Translations under genes and position numbers: made by a program
NCBI GenBank assembly: GCA_914767715.1
Contig: OU612065.1
Location: 7,316,001 to 7,380,000, forward strand
From: Membranipora membranacea
Lineage: Eukaryota > Bryozoa > Gymnolaemata > Cheilostomatida > Membraniporidae
DNA: 64,000 nt
Direction of reading: 5' to 3'
The notes under the pieces: generated by a model
Told to the model about the DNA's origin: nothing
Database searches by the model: none
The model's input: the letters and a program-made list of their open reading frames with translations, nothing else
In this document: one piece after another, positions 1 through 10,727 of the stretch
Numbering within the stretch: position 1 is the stretch's first letter
Layout of the letters: every line of letters begins with the position of its first letter

Positions 1-83
1 ATTTCAACTGCTGCATTCCATTGAGTTATCGCGTTCACACCACAGGATGCCTAAACAATCATTGATAGGTCATCGGCATCTTG

Positions 84-815
84 TTAAGCCTGGTCCAGAA
101 TTGCAGCAAAATCGCACGATTTCGGGAGTTGTGCAACCACTGCAATTGTACACCACAAAATCGCAGTATCGCAGGAGTCGTGCCACCTCTGCGTGTGGCC
201 GCGATTCCTGTCGCAGAAGTTCGGCAGTGTCAGAATTCTGCGACGCCCCGACTGCGATGTTGCCTCAGATTTTATTGTGGACCATGGTAGTGCGATTTCA
301 TTGGTTCTGTAACAGCTTGACCTTTATACTTTCCAGCCCACAATGCATTTTCTCTTGTAAATATGCCAATACAGGAGCAAGGAGTTAAAGTCTTCAACTC
401 CTTGACAGGAGCGACCCATGGCATTTATCAGTAATGAAGTAGTTAGTAGTGTGAACACCAAAGTTCCTCACATTCCCCACTCACTCCAGCCTTCTCTAGG
501 AGCAAGAAAGCAGCATGTCTTCATGCATAGTTCATTGTGATTTGATGGATATAATAAAAGAATACAGAATCCTATGTGACAAGAGTGAGTGAATGAGACT
601 GTGAGTGAGTGGCCAGCTAAGAAATTTTGGTCAATGTTTTGACAATATCTTACAACTTGTTGTGCAATTGTGAACTATGGCTGCAACCTTCTGCAACTTT
701 ACAATATTGCAGCGGTCTGCAATTGTGAACCATTGATTTTTAAAACCCTGCAACAACACTGCAACAACACTGCAACCGTCTTACCACCAACTCTGCAATT
801 CTAGACCAGCCTTTA
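84..815. mobile_element. PIF/Harbinger-like non-autonomous DNA transposon (MITE)
   Basis: A 726-bp element (87-812) is bounded by 20-bp terminal inverted repeats at 87-106 and 793-812. The left arm reads AGCCTGGTCCAGAATTGCAG and matches the reverse complement of the right arm at 18 of 20 positions. Each end is flanked by the trinucleotide TTA (84-86 and 813-815), as expected for the 3-bp TWA duplication of PIF/Harbinger elements. The interior is rich in short GCAA/TTGC motifs and includes a tandem CAACACTG stretch near 750-775. The open frames inside show no transposase similarity I can recognise, so this is probably a non-autonomous derivative. The superfamily call rests only on TSD length and could be wrong. 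Confidence 0.5.
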
Positions 816-1939
816 CCAAGACCTGGATGCCATTATTCAACCAACTTCTGCGCACCATTGATCAACAGAATAATGTAGAACAACATGCGTTCTCTCTGTT
901 AATTCAATAGAGTAAGAAAACGGTGGCAATGGTTGTTGGACTGATGACCTGGCGCGTTTGTACATAAACCCCACATGATTTTCTTTACCATTATTATCAT
1001 ACCACACAACAAAATTCTCCAAGCCAACGCTTCTGTACAATGTGTGATGAAAACAACAACATATAAAAGTCTAATAATTGATGCCATACTAATTTGCCGG
1101 TACGAGTTGTCGGAGTACCCAGCCCATTTCTACTGCCACTTTCTCAATACCATGTCCAATATGTCCAAGTCTTCTTCATAACAGTGTATCTACGGCACGG
1201 GGTCTGCAATCAATCGATAGGTTGTAGCGGCTGCTTACACAGTTTGTTAAATAGCACGGGGAGTTTTGGCTTAATGTTCTGTCTGTTTATTGCAAGTTAA
1301 AAAATACTTTGTTAAATTAAGGTTTGCTGATACTGCTATGGGCCCCTGCGGTTCATGTGCAGTATACTAAATATACAAGCAAAGTATTTTTGCAAACTTT
1401 GGGAGGTCTGCAACCTGGCCGGCACCACATGAAATAAACTTCATCCAAACAACCAACACATAACAGGCAAAGTCAATACATTCAGTTATGTCACAGTTGC
1501 TTGAGAAGAAATTTGAGGTCATGTTACACACCAAGGAGTCCTTTTTTATCCGATTCATCTGATGGTTTAATCGCCGTCTGAGCTTTGGCTCTGTTGGTTG
1601 GCGATATTTAGTGTTTACTTGATTGACTGTAGCACAGTTAATTGGAAATACATCAATAATGATCAGGAAGTCCATTATTTAGTTGTTATCATTATTAATG
1701 GGGGTATCATGTTTTAACAGCATTGAATTGTTATAATAAGTAAAAAATGAAAAATAAAAGAAAAAGGGGGTTTTGTTACTACTGAGCATCACAGTACAGT
1801 GGGTACATAAACTAAGGAGTAAAAGAGTAACATTTGCATAAACCAAGTGTAAAAGAGAGATCTGTCTGGTACAGTGAAGTCAAAGTAGATTCAGTGATTT
1901 CTAGATGATATTTGGGGAAATTTAAAGATATTTTCGTAG
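816..1939. other. Spacer with no recognisable gene
   Basis: I see no splice-bounded exon and no recognisable protein in this stretch. The short open frames on both strands have no supporting context. Confidence 0.5.
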
Positions 1940-1989
1940 GTTTCACCCATAGACTTAATATACTAGTATATTAAGTCTATGGTTTCACC
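1940..1989. mobile_element. 34-bp perfect palindrome flanked by 8-bp direct repeats
   Basis: Positions 1948-1981 form a perfect palindrome whose left arm is CATAGACTTAATATACT. It is flanked directly by the 8-bp direct repeat GTTTCACC at 1940-1947 and 1982-1989. That is the structure of a transposon insertion with a target-site duplication, reduced to two joined terminal repeats. An 8-bp duplication suits hAT-type elements; the superfamily is inference. Confidence 0.65.
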
Positions 1990-2094
1990 TCCAGACCGGT
2001 CCGACCAAGCAAGAAAAAAAGTTAAAGAAACTACACTGTCATTGGTCGCAATTTATGGCCATTTTGCTACGTGCTATTCAGCCTATTTAAAGTT

Positions 2095-3575
2095 GGATTC
2101 ATATACTTATAAACACGCTGCTTGAAAGAATAGCGTTTGACATCACTGTTGATAATGCCTTTGTAGCCCCTATCCTTGTGTGATGGTGGGAATGTGACAC
2201 AGTGACCATTTCCTCATTAACAGCAGCTGCCCTGATGATGATTTTAAAATATAACTTTAAGTCAGCACCCTTCCTTCTTTCAAACAATGTTTGCCATCCG
2301 ACTTCAGCCATATGGGCACTGATATGGTCACTGCGTTTTTTTTTATATGCCCATCTAAAAGCTTTCCTGTTTATGGCCTCCATAACATCTATATGCTTAC
2401 CCAAATGAGGAGACCAGTCATGAGAGGCATACTCTAAGATTGGTCTGCAAAAAGTTTCAAGTGATACTGTTTTAGCCTTAGTTTTAGCTTTTTTAAGGTT
2501 ACGCATAAGCATATGAAGCGTCCTTGTGGCTTTCTTGCGAATCTCTCTGATGTGCTTGTCAAAAGAGAGGTGTGCGTCTATGTGCACCCAGAGGTATTTT
2601 ACAAAGGAGATGTGTGATAATGGGGTAGCATACAAGTTGTAGGTTTGGGAAGGAATGTTGATGCTGGCCTGTGTCTGCCTCTCGACTCTCATAAATTCAC
2701 ACTTTGAGACATTAAAGCACATCTTCCAGGTGTCGGCCCATTCTGCAAGGTTATCTAGATCAGACTGTAAGTCGATTTCATCCGCTTGTGATTTGATTCG
2801 ATGAAATACTAGAGAGTCATCAGCAAAAAGTCGTAAGGTGGAGTTATCAATGCAGGATGGCATATCATTGATAAAAATGAGGAAAAGAAGAGGTCCAAGT
2901 ACGCTTCCCTGGGGCACTCCTGAGGTTACATTGTGATGTGAGGATTTTGCACTATTCACAGTCACGAAGAGTGTACGTTTGGACAACCAGCCTGATATCC
3001 AGTCGCATGTTATAAGATGTACACCTATCGCCTTAAGCTTTAAAGCTAGCTTCCTGTGCGAGACAACATCAAAAGCTTAGGAAAAATCAAGTACAGTAAG
3101 GTCGGTAGGGACATTTAGATCATATGAGTCCACAAGTTCTGATATTGTTGTTATAGGTTGAGTGTCGCAACCGTGCCTTTTTCTAAAACCGTGCTGGCAG
3201 TCTGAAAGCAAGCGGTTGGTGTCCAAAAAGTTGTTGATGTCATGGCAAATTATATGTTCTAGTACCTTAGATGCAATACAAGTCATGGATATTGGGCGGT
3301 AATTGAGAGGCGCTGTTCTGGAATCCTTTTTGTGAATAGGTACTACGTTAGCCCGTCTCCAGTCATCTGGAACCAGACCCGAATCAAACGAGTATTGAAA
3401 TATCATTGATAAAGATTCATAAATATAATTTGCTAAGAATTTTAAGAGTGCAGAGGAAAGGCCATCAGGGCCAGCACCTTTAGTCCTGTCTAGGGTTTCA
3501 AGTTGTCTTAGTACCCCTCTTGGTTCAATGGTGGTTTTTGTAGTCTGTTGTGCGATGTTGTCAACAGTTGGTGAT
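2095..3575 (-). pseudogene. 5'-truncated LINE, reverse transcriptase with one nonsense codon
   Basis: On the minus strand one frame runs from about 3570 down to 2099 and encodes the reverse transcriptase of a non-LTR retrotransposon (CR1/Jockey-like grade). Visible landmarks are the KGAGPDGLSS segment, NYRPISMTCIASKVLE, GFRKRHGCDT, SGVPQGSVLGPLLFLIFIND and the catalytic FADD box. After the thumb, CRPILEYASHDWSP follows the usual order. The frame is continuous apart from TAA at 3077-3079, where the family has Lys (DFSKAFD), so this looks like a single point mutation. The endonuclease and first ORF are missing. The 5' break lies near a TTGATTGATTGATT stretch at about 3575, typical of truncated reverse transcription. 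Confidence 0.88.
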
Positions 3576-3579
3576 TGAT

Positions 3580-4485
3580 TGATTTATTAGCTATCACAAA
3601 CATTAAATGTTGCGAAAAATGGATGCATATACTTTGTCATAATAAGAGCTTGCTACCAGTGTATGGAACTATGGACTTTTTTTAAAAAAGAATCTCATTA
3701 AGTGTGATGCACATTTGCCTCAGAAAACAGTCTTTGCCCCATGAGCTGCGATATTTAATATGGTGGGCATCTACCTTCTTGTTGTTCACACCACTGTTTG
3801 TCAAAAGCCTTCTAATTCATTCATTTAACCAATGAATAGGCCTACCCATTGATTAAACTTAGAAGTCGATTATTAAAACAAGGAGTAACTCTATGATTAA
3901 AATGTGGTGCTGTAGACACAAATTTGAGTGGACTAATTTAGTCACTATGACTGAGTATGACTAACTAAACTATAGAAAAGGTGTGTGAAGGCCTACTGGT
4001 ATGATGTCCATTCACTCAGATATATGCATTCATAAAAAGGAAAAGTATAGGCTTACCTCTCTTCATCGACATGATCCACAGAGATTCCTTTTACTGGCAG
4101 CAGTAAAACTATGTATTTCTAAGTTTCAGTGACAGAGAGTTTTTGCAGTTGTGGACTTTGGTTTGTAGTTTGGACTTTGACCACAAAATGAATTTTCCTT
4201 CTTAACAAAGTAGGCGTGGCAACATTCAGAGCAAGGCATGTGATTGGCTAGCTTTGTTGTAGAAAGCCGGATACAATATGACACACCTTCTTTTCCAAAA
4301 GGTTACACATGTGTGCAGCTACTTTGATCTTAGCTGAATGATCTGCACATCTGCATTCATACTGTGACTAAGAAGAAAGTGTATAAGACTGCAATTCTTT
4401 TCTCGGTAAGAATGGATCACCTGCCTTTTGACGTAACTAGCTTTACTATAATATTAGTTTATATACATGCAATGAAGACTGTTTA
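3580..4485. other. Spacer between two LINE fragments
   Basis: No gene, splice-bounded exon or structured repeat is apparent. It separates two retrotransposon remnants lying in opposite orientations. Confidence 0.5.
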
Positions 4486-4499
4486 TACCAACCAAAACA

Positions 4500-6262
4500 G
4501 TTCGGCGAAAAGACTCTTCTTGCCCCTGGATTGGCCCATATCTCAGATCACTGATGATCAAGAGAGATGAACTCTTCCAGAAGAGCAAAGAAACAGGAAA
4601 GCCAAAAATTGAAGAAAGATACAAAAAATACAAAAGGAAAGTACAGTGTATAGTAAGAAGGGAGCACAATCAGTACATACACAATATATATGCTTACTGA
4701 CCCCTCAGCTAAACCAACCGACCTAAACATCAGACCAACCACCAACAGCAGGAAGCCCGAGCTCTGAGCCCCACATGACAAACCTCAAAGTCAAAGTAGC
4801 AGGTGTCCTAAACCTGTTGCGGGACCTCAACCCAAACAAGTCTACTGGACCTGATGGTATAAGTGCACGACTACTTAAAGAGACAGCTGAGGTAGTGGCA
4901 GCTCCTCTGACAAATATCTACAACAAGTCTCTGGAAACCAGCAGTATCCCAGACAACTGGAAGATGGCCAATGTCACCCCAATTTTCAAAAAGGGCGACA
5001 AATGCAAGCCAGAGAATTACCGCCCCATCAGCCTAACCTGCATAGCCAGCAAAATGTTAGAACACATCGTGACGAGCCACCTAATGAAGTTTGTTGAGGG
5101 CAACAACATCCTATGCCCTACCCAACACGGCTTCCGCAGCAACCTTAGCTGTGAAACACAATTAGTAGAACTGGTTGCAGATGTGTCTAAAGAACTGGAC
5201 AACGGCAAAGAAGTGGATGCATGTGTGTTAGACTTTAGCAAAGCTTTTGATAAAGTAAACCATGCTAAACTTATTCGAAAGCTAGAAACTGTTGGTGTCA
5301 GCAAACAGTTAACTGAGTGGACCGCAGAATTCCTCAGAGACCGCTCACAAGCTGTAACCCTACAAGGTACAAAGTCTGAGTGGTGCCCTGTCACATCTGG
5401 GGTTCCTCAAGGCTCGGATGTCGGCCCGTCGCTGTTCCTACTATGCATCAACGACCTGCCATCAGCCGTCAGATCTAAAGTGAGACTATTTGCCGATGAC
5501 ACTATAATTTACACAACTACCGACAAATCTGACCAACTTCAACGAGACCTCCTCTCCCTCGAAGACTGGGAAACCAAATGGGATATGAAATTCCATCCTG
5601 CTAAGTGTGAGACTATCCGGTTCAGCCGTAAGAGATCCAAGGCAACCACCATGCCCTATCGCCTCCATGATGAAGAGATACCTCTAGTCCACTCCATCAA
5701 GTACCTAGGTGTTAGGTTACAAAGTGACCTAAAATGGCACTCACACATCACGCAGATCACAGCCAAAGCCTCAACCACTCTTGGATTTGTGAGACGAACC
5801 ATTCCACCCCAGTATACTGTCCTCCGTGCCAGAGCATACAAGCAACTGGTCAGACCGGTGCTCGAGTACGCATCCTGTGCTTGAGTCCCACTACCAAAGA
5901 CGCTATCCAAAGATGTAGAAGCGGTACAGAGAAGATCGGCCAAGACGGTCCTTAACATCCCTCAGACCAGCCATACTTCGACCACAGCCCTTCTACAGAA
6001 AATGGATTGGAAACCACTGGCTGAGAGGAGAGAGAGAAGGCGCACCTGTATGTTCAGGGCGATGCACTACGGGGAGACCAACACCGATATCTCCAATTAT
6101 GTATCGCTATCAGACTGCAAGCTTAGTAGCCGACGACATGGCAAGCAATACAGAGTAGAGCACCATAGAACTAAAGCTCACATGGCAACTTTCTTCATCT
6201 CGACTAGCAAGATTTGGAATGATCTTAACAGGACGGACAGACTCCTCTGCTCCCCCGGTTAA
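4500..6262 (+). pseudogene. 5'-truncated LINE, reverse transcriptase with broken frame
   Basis: The pre-RT segment is visible from about 4530 (KRDELFQKSKETGKPKIEER, then a basic helix) but is interrupted by stops near 4700-4770. From 4775 a single frame encodes the RT fingers, palm and thumb: PNKSTGPDGIS, ENYRPISLTCIASKMLEHIV, QHGFRSNLSCETQL, DFSKAFDKVNHAKL, SGVPQGSDVGPSLFLLCIND and FADDTIIY. The frame meets TGA at 5882-5884 in the conserved EYASCVW motif (Trp to stop), then continues unchanged through the C-terminal region (KMDWKPLAERRERRRT, then TSKIWNDL) to TAA at 6260-6262. Endonuclease and ORF1 are absent. It differs clearly from the minus-strand LINE nearby, so the two are separate insertions of related families. 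Confidence 0.88.
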
Positions 6263-6766
6263 CCCTGCCCTCCCATTCCTTGCCCTGACCCGGATACCTT
6301 GACCTTGAAAATGTTAACGGACATATGGCTAGCCACATTACCGGAGTCTTCAAACCTACCTGAAGTTGGTGATTACGTCGGCAAGTACCAAGTAAGTAGA
6401 GGTAGTTCATTGATACATACATGTCTGCAGAAGTCAAGGTGGAGACTCTAGCTAGGCTACCTACACTACAGGCTTGCTTGCTATCTTATCTAGGGGCATT
6501 GACAAGGAAGACTCAATAATTAAACTTTGACCAACAGTGGCCAACCTTAGGCTTTAGACTAGGCTAACCTGTATTTTGCCCATAAGCAAATTGGGCATGG
6601 GCAAGGCAAACAACAGGCTTGCTAAGTCCCAACAGACAGAATGGAATTCTCCCTGGTCCCTAGCAGTGGTAAAAAGGAGTGGGAACTGGTGTGAACTGAG
6701 TACCAACAAAGAACTTAGAACAAGTTTGTTCCTTTTATGGTGGCAGAGGGATAATTCAAAAGTGGG
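6263..6766. other. Spacer / possible LINE 3' flank
   Basis: This directly follows the stop codon of the plus-strand LINE and may include its 3' UTR, but I see no clear end such as a poly(A) or microsatellite tail. No gene is supported. Confidence 0.4.
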
Positions 6767-6889
6767 GTATCGAGCATAGGCACAAGGAGTTTGCCAGACT
6801 GTGAACTGCTCCCCTTGAACTGCCCACGTTTCCAGTTCATAGGGGGGCAGTTCACAGGCTTGCAAACTCCTTATGCCTATGGTATCGAG
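6767..6889. mobile_element. Hairpin MITE with 8-bp target-site duplication (hAT-like)
   Basis: A 107-bp element (6775-6881) is almost entirely a foldback. The left arm starts CATAGGCACAAGGAGTTTGC, and the right arm is its reverse complement over about 40 bp with about four mismatches. The ends are flanked by the 8-bp direct repeat GTATCGAG at 6767-6774 and 6882-6889. It begins CATAG and ends CTATG, like the 34-bp palindrome at 1948-1981, and has the same TSD length, so a shared transposase source is plausible. It has no coding capacity. Confidence 0.72.
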
Positions 6890-7620
6890 GCAGGTGAGCT
6901 GTCTGAAATTGTCTCTTTTTGACCAGATATCAATCATTTTATCAATGATTCTATTGTAGATTTATATTTCTGCATTTATGTTGTTATACTCAACATGCAT
7001 AGATTTGGATAACTTGATTTAGATCTTGCAAAAAAAAGAATTTTGCTGCAAGCTGCATCGTGGCCAGTTTGGCCGCTTTCGGCCCTGAGAGTAAAGTATT
7101 CACTAAAAACGTAGTCCACTTCGACCACTGGTCCCAAGGCTTGACATTTTATCGCTCCACTATGGAGTAAACAATTTCAGAACAAGGACTCTGACAGATC
7201 TGCTCCTTAGTCAGAAGGATTCAACATTTGTCATGAAATCTTGACTGCTATAGCCAGTCCTTCGAGTCTGAGAAATTTTTGATGATTTGTAGGCTAAGTC
7301 TATAAGGTGACTATAGATTCAGTGGCCTAAACATACGTTAAAATAGCTTTCACTATCGGCCTCTTTCTTCGTTTTGTATCATATAGACTAGAGTTCAAAA
7401 ACTTAAACTTGTCTCAGACTACAAATTTGCTTTTACAAAAGACAGTGCAGCCGGCAATCAAAGATGTTATTTTCTGCCTTTGATTAATGAAACTGCATAG
7501 CAAAATATGCCAAATGGGCATCAGGGCAGCAGCAACATGTTATAATTTACTTGCAACGCCAGTATGAAACGTAATACCCTTACTCATAAAGTTCATGTTG
7601 TGAATTCTCTCTTAATACAG
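6890..7620. other. Upstream region of the HYKK gene
   Basis: This lies just 5' of the first coding exon of HYKK. That exon is preceded by a good acceptor (CTCTCTTAATACAG, ending at 7620), so a noncoding first exon and the promoter should lie here or further upstream. I cannot place either one. Confidence 0.4.
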
Positions 7621-7632
7621 AGCGTTAGAACA

Positions 7633-10627
7633 ATGGCTGAAGAATTGCAGGGTGATATCAGACCTTATGCTACAGAGGAGGATGTTAAATCCATGGTTTA
7701 TGATCTGTATGGCATGAAGGTAAGACTAGTGTAGCCAAAGAACCCAGTGAGAAAAATTGCTATATAGGTGAAATTTTATAAATGTTTAAAACTGGGTTTT
7801 CAAAGTTTTCCCATAATCTCACCTTTATCTTTTGGATTTGACATCATGGGTGTATCAGAACTAAGTGTTCTTTGGATATTGTGATCATTTCCTATTCATA
7901 ATTTCCATAACATATTTTCTATTATGTGTCAATATGTAGCTCAGAACAAAAGTACATCGTAAGAGGCTTAGGGGTCTTTGAAATAGAACAAGCAGGGATC
8001 TTGCTGCAAAACAGACTTTTTGCGTTGCTCTAATTATCCTCCCTTCTGATATTTTTTTTGGTTTTGACCAGATTGTTGATGGAGAAAATATAAATTATTC
8101 TGATGATTGATTTCAGTGCGAAACCCTATATGGATTCCTTTGCTCCTGGATTGATCAGCTTACCATTCTTAGTGAAATCCTAACAGATAAAATATTTTTA
8201 CCATTACCTGACTGTATCTGACGATGGAACCATTGGTGATCTGTCAAAGACACAACAGCTTTGCTCCAAAATCATGATTTAAACCTTCTGCACATACATT
8301 AATTTGACACATATACTCTGTTTCTTATAGGTATTGAAGATAAAACGGTTGAATGGGTATGATGACCAAAACTTTCATGTCATGGTGGATGTAAATGTCA
8401 ATGAGAATACTCATGTTAAGAATATATGCAGTCTGGGATATGTCTTCAAAATACTGAACACGGGTGACTCACTGAAGACAGAGCATATCTGTAAGTTGAG
8501 AAGTATCTATCAGCATAATAAGCTGTGTTGTCGGAGGGAGTGAAGGTTTTTAATAGTAGAGATGAATATTTCATTCAAACTGGCCATTATTAAATTATAC
8601 ATAGCGCAAAGACTATGGGCCTCTCATCCACCATGATATTGTAGTATTGTACATATACATGCACCATTAGAATAATGTTAAAATATGATATTTGAAAAAA
8701 TATTCAAAAATGACTCTCAATTTAGCTGCACAGATAGCCTTACTTAGTCAAATAAGCTCCAGGGGCGTGGTATGCCCGCTTCATATCAAAGATAAGAATG
8801 GAGAGGTGTTTACAGTTCAGCCTATACCAGACAGTAAGTAAATGGGAACCCATTATGATATAATATAAAACTATCAAACAATGTCAACTGTATTAACTTA
8901 TCTATCATCCAATCTTCTAAATTAAGTTGCATTTCTATCCACGTTTTTCAGTGGCTGTCACCGGACTAATAATAATAATACACTTATTAATAACATCAAC
9001 TCAAGATCGAAGCAAAGACATTAAAATGCGGTCACAGTGTGGCGATCTGGTTTATCAAATTCTGTTGATTTTTGGAAACGTTCTGAAAACCTATTAATTG
9101 GTTGGCATTTCTTTCTTCAAGATTTACTAGTCAACAATCGATGACATGGTGGCACAGTAAAAACAAATCACGTATACTGTCAAGGTCTTTTGATGACACA
9201 AATGATCAATGTAAGATGTGGTAGCACAGTTTAAAACTTCTGATTTTCATGATCACGTGACGTATTTCAGAGGAGAGAACAGGTAGTAACCAGCAGCTCA
9301 TCAGAATGCTGGAGTACTTGGAAGGAGATATAGCCATCAATATAGGAATAAATGATGACATTGCTTACAAAGGAGGAAAGTTTGTGTCAGAGTTTTGTGA
9401 AGCAGTTCAGGTTAGTTTCAATGCAACCGGCACTCCGCTATCTGAATAAAAGCTTAGAAGTCTCTCGAACATTCTAAGTTAGTAATCTTTTCTTCGTCTA
9501 ACCTGCTAGTCACAATGCTATCAAATGTATCAAAGCTTGGAGCAAAGATACTAAAAATTGTTTCTTGGCTCATTACATAATGAGTCATTGCTTAGAGTCA
9601 CTGAGTATGTAATCTGGAAATAAATATTCCATTGCTCCTCAGGGTTTGTAATAATTGGTACAATCCTACTTTCATAGACATTATCACTTATAGGGGTTTA
9701 CAGACAAGGGCCTAGCTAAAGATGACTATTTATGGAACCTTACAAACCTACATATGATTGAACAGTACTTGGACGCTGTTGAGAATACTGAAAACAGACA
9801 GATGGCTGCAGAAGTCATTCAAAAATGGGCTACCTTGAAAGACGATTTTGCTAAAGTGGATGATGGTATGAGTAATAACTGTGTCCTTAAGTTCTATATG
9901 AATATTGTTGTATCCTGCCCTATATTTCTATGCAGTCAATAGAGTGATAGTCTTGATTGTATTAGGGAGTTCGGGACACCCTGTGTTTTTCAATCTACAT
10001 ACATTAGTAATTATATGAGAGAGTTGTCTTCTCATCTGCCATGTAGGGACAAATCCCTATTTTCTATCTTTACCAACGGGCTTCTCATATGTTAGAATCA
10101 CCAGCATTTGACTGGCGCAGCTCTTGGATCATATAAATACTGTCTTTGTTTCTTGTATTTGATTCCTAATATTAACATCAGTTTTTTTTTGTTCAGTTGT
10201 AGTCCACAGCGACATCAACGAACAGAATCTATTAGTGAGAAAGGAAGAATCTGGTGAGCTTGAGATAGTTGGGATTCTTGACTTTCAAGATACCAGTTTT
10301 GGAAAGAAGACTTACGACATCGGGATATTTATCGCCTACATGATGATATACTATGAGGGTGATAGGATCCATTGCGGAGGATTATGTTTGAGAGGTTTTC
10401 TTGAAAAAGCAAATTTATCTGATGCTGAGCTTACTCTAGTTTATTATTCAGCTGTTGGTAGACTGGTACAAACCTTGGTGATGGGAGCTTATAATTACGC
10501 AATCCACCATGATCCTTATATCTTATCAACATCTGGTACTGGCTGGGAGGCTTTGAAAGCCCTTTGGGAAAAACCTGTCCATGAAGTGGTGGGCAGATGG
10601 CGGTCAATAGCAAATTCACAAAACTAA
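7633..10627 (+). CDS. HYKK: Hydroxylysine kinase (APH-family phosphotransferase), six exons
   Basis: Predicted to phosphorylate 5-hydroxy-L-lysine with GTP in lysine/collagen degradation. Coding exons are 7633-7719, 8331-8490, 8726-8833, 9271-9410, 9694-9865 and 10197-10627. All junctions are GT-AG and keep frame, giving 365 aa, close to the roughly 373 aa of the human protein. The ATG at 7633 begins MAEELQGDIRPYATEEDVKS. An APH N-lobe with LNGYDDQNFHV (about residues 36-46) precedes the probable nucleotide-binding Lys69 (YVFKIL). The catalytic Brenner loop is VHSDINEQN, with Asp228 and Asn233, and the metal-binding ILDFQD has Asp251. The conserved TYDIG follows in the C-lobe. No signal peptide is seen. 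An AATAAA at 10888-10893 could end the transcript. The gene looks intact. The substrate assignment is by family resemblance only; 5-phosphohydroxy-lysine lyase partners are not in the window. Confidence 0.92.
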
Positions 10628-10727
10628 GGCATCAGCAAGCCATATTGTTTCTAGTTTATAGACCTTCGTGCAACATGATATTATTAATTATATTTTTAAC
10701 TAACTAACTAACTATTTTCTAACTCAG

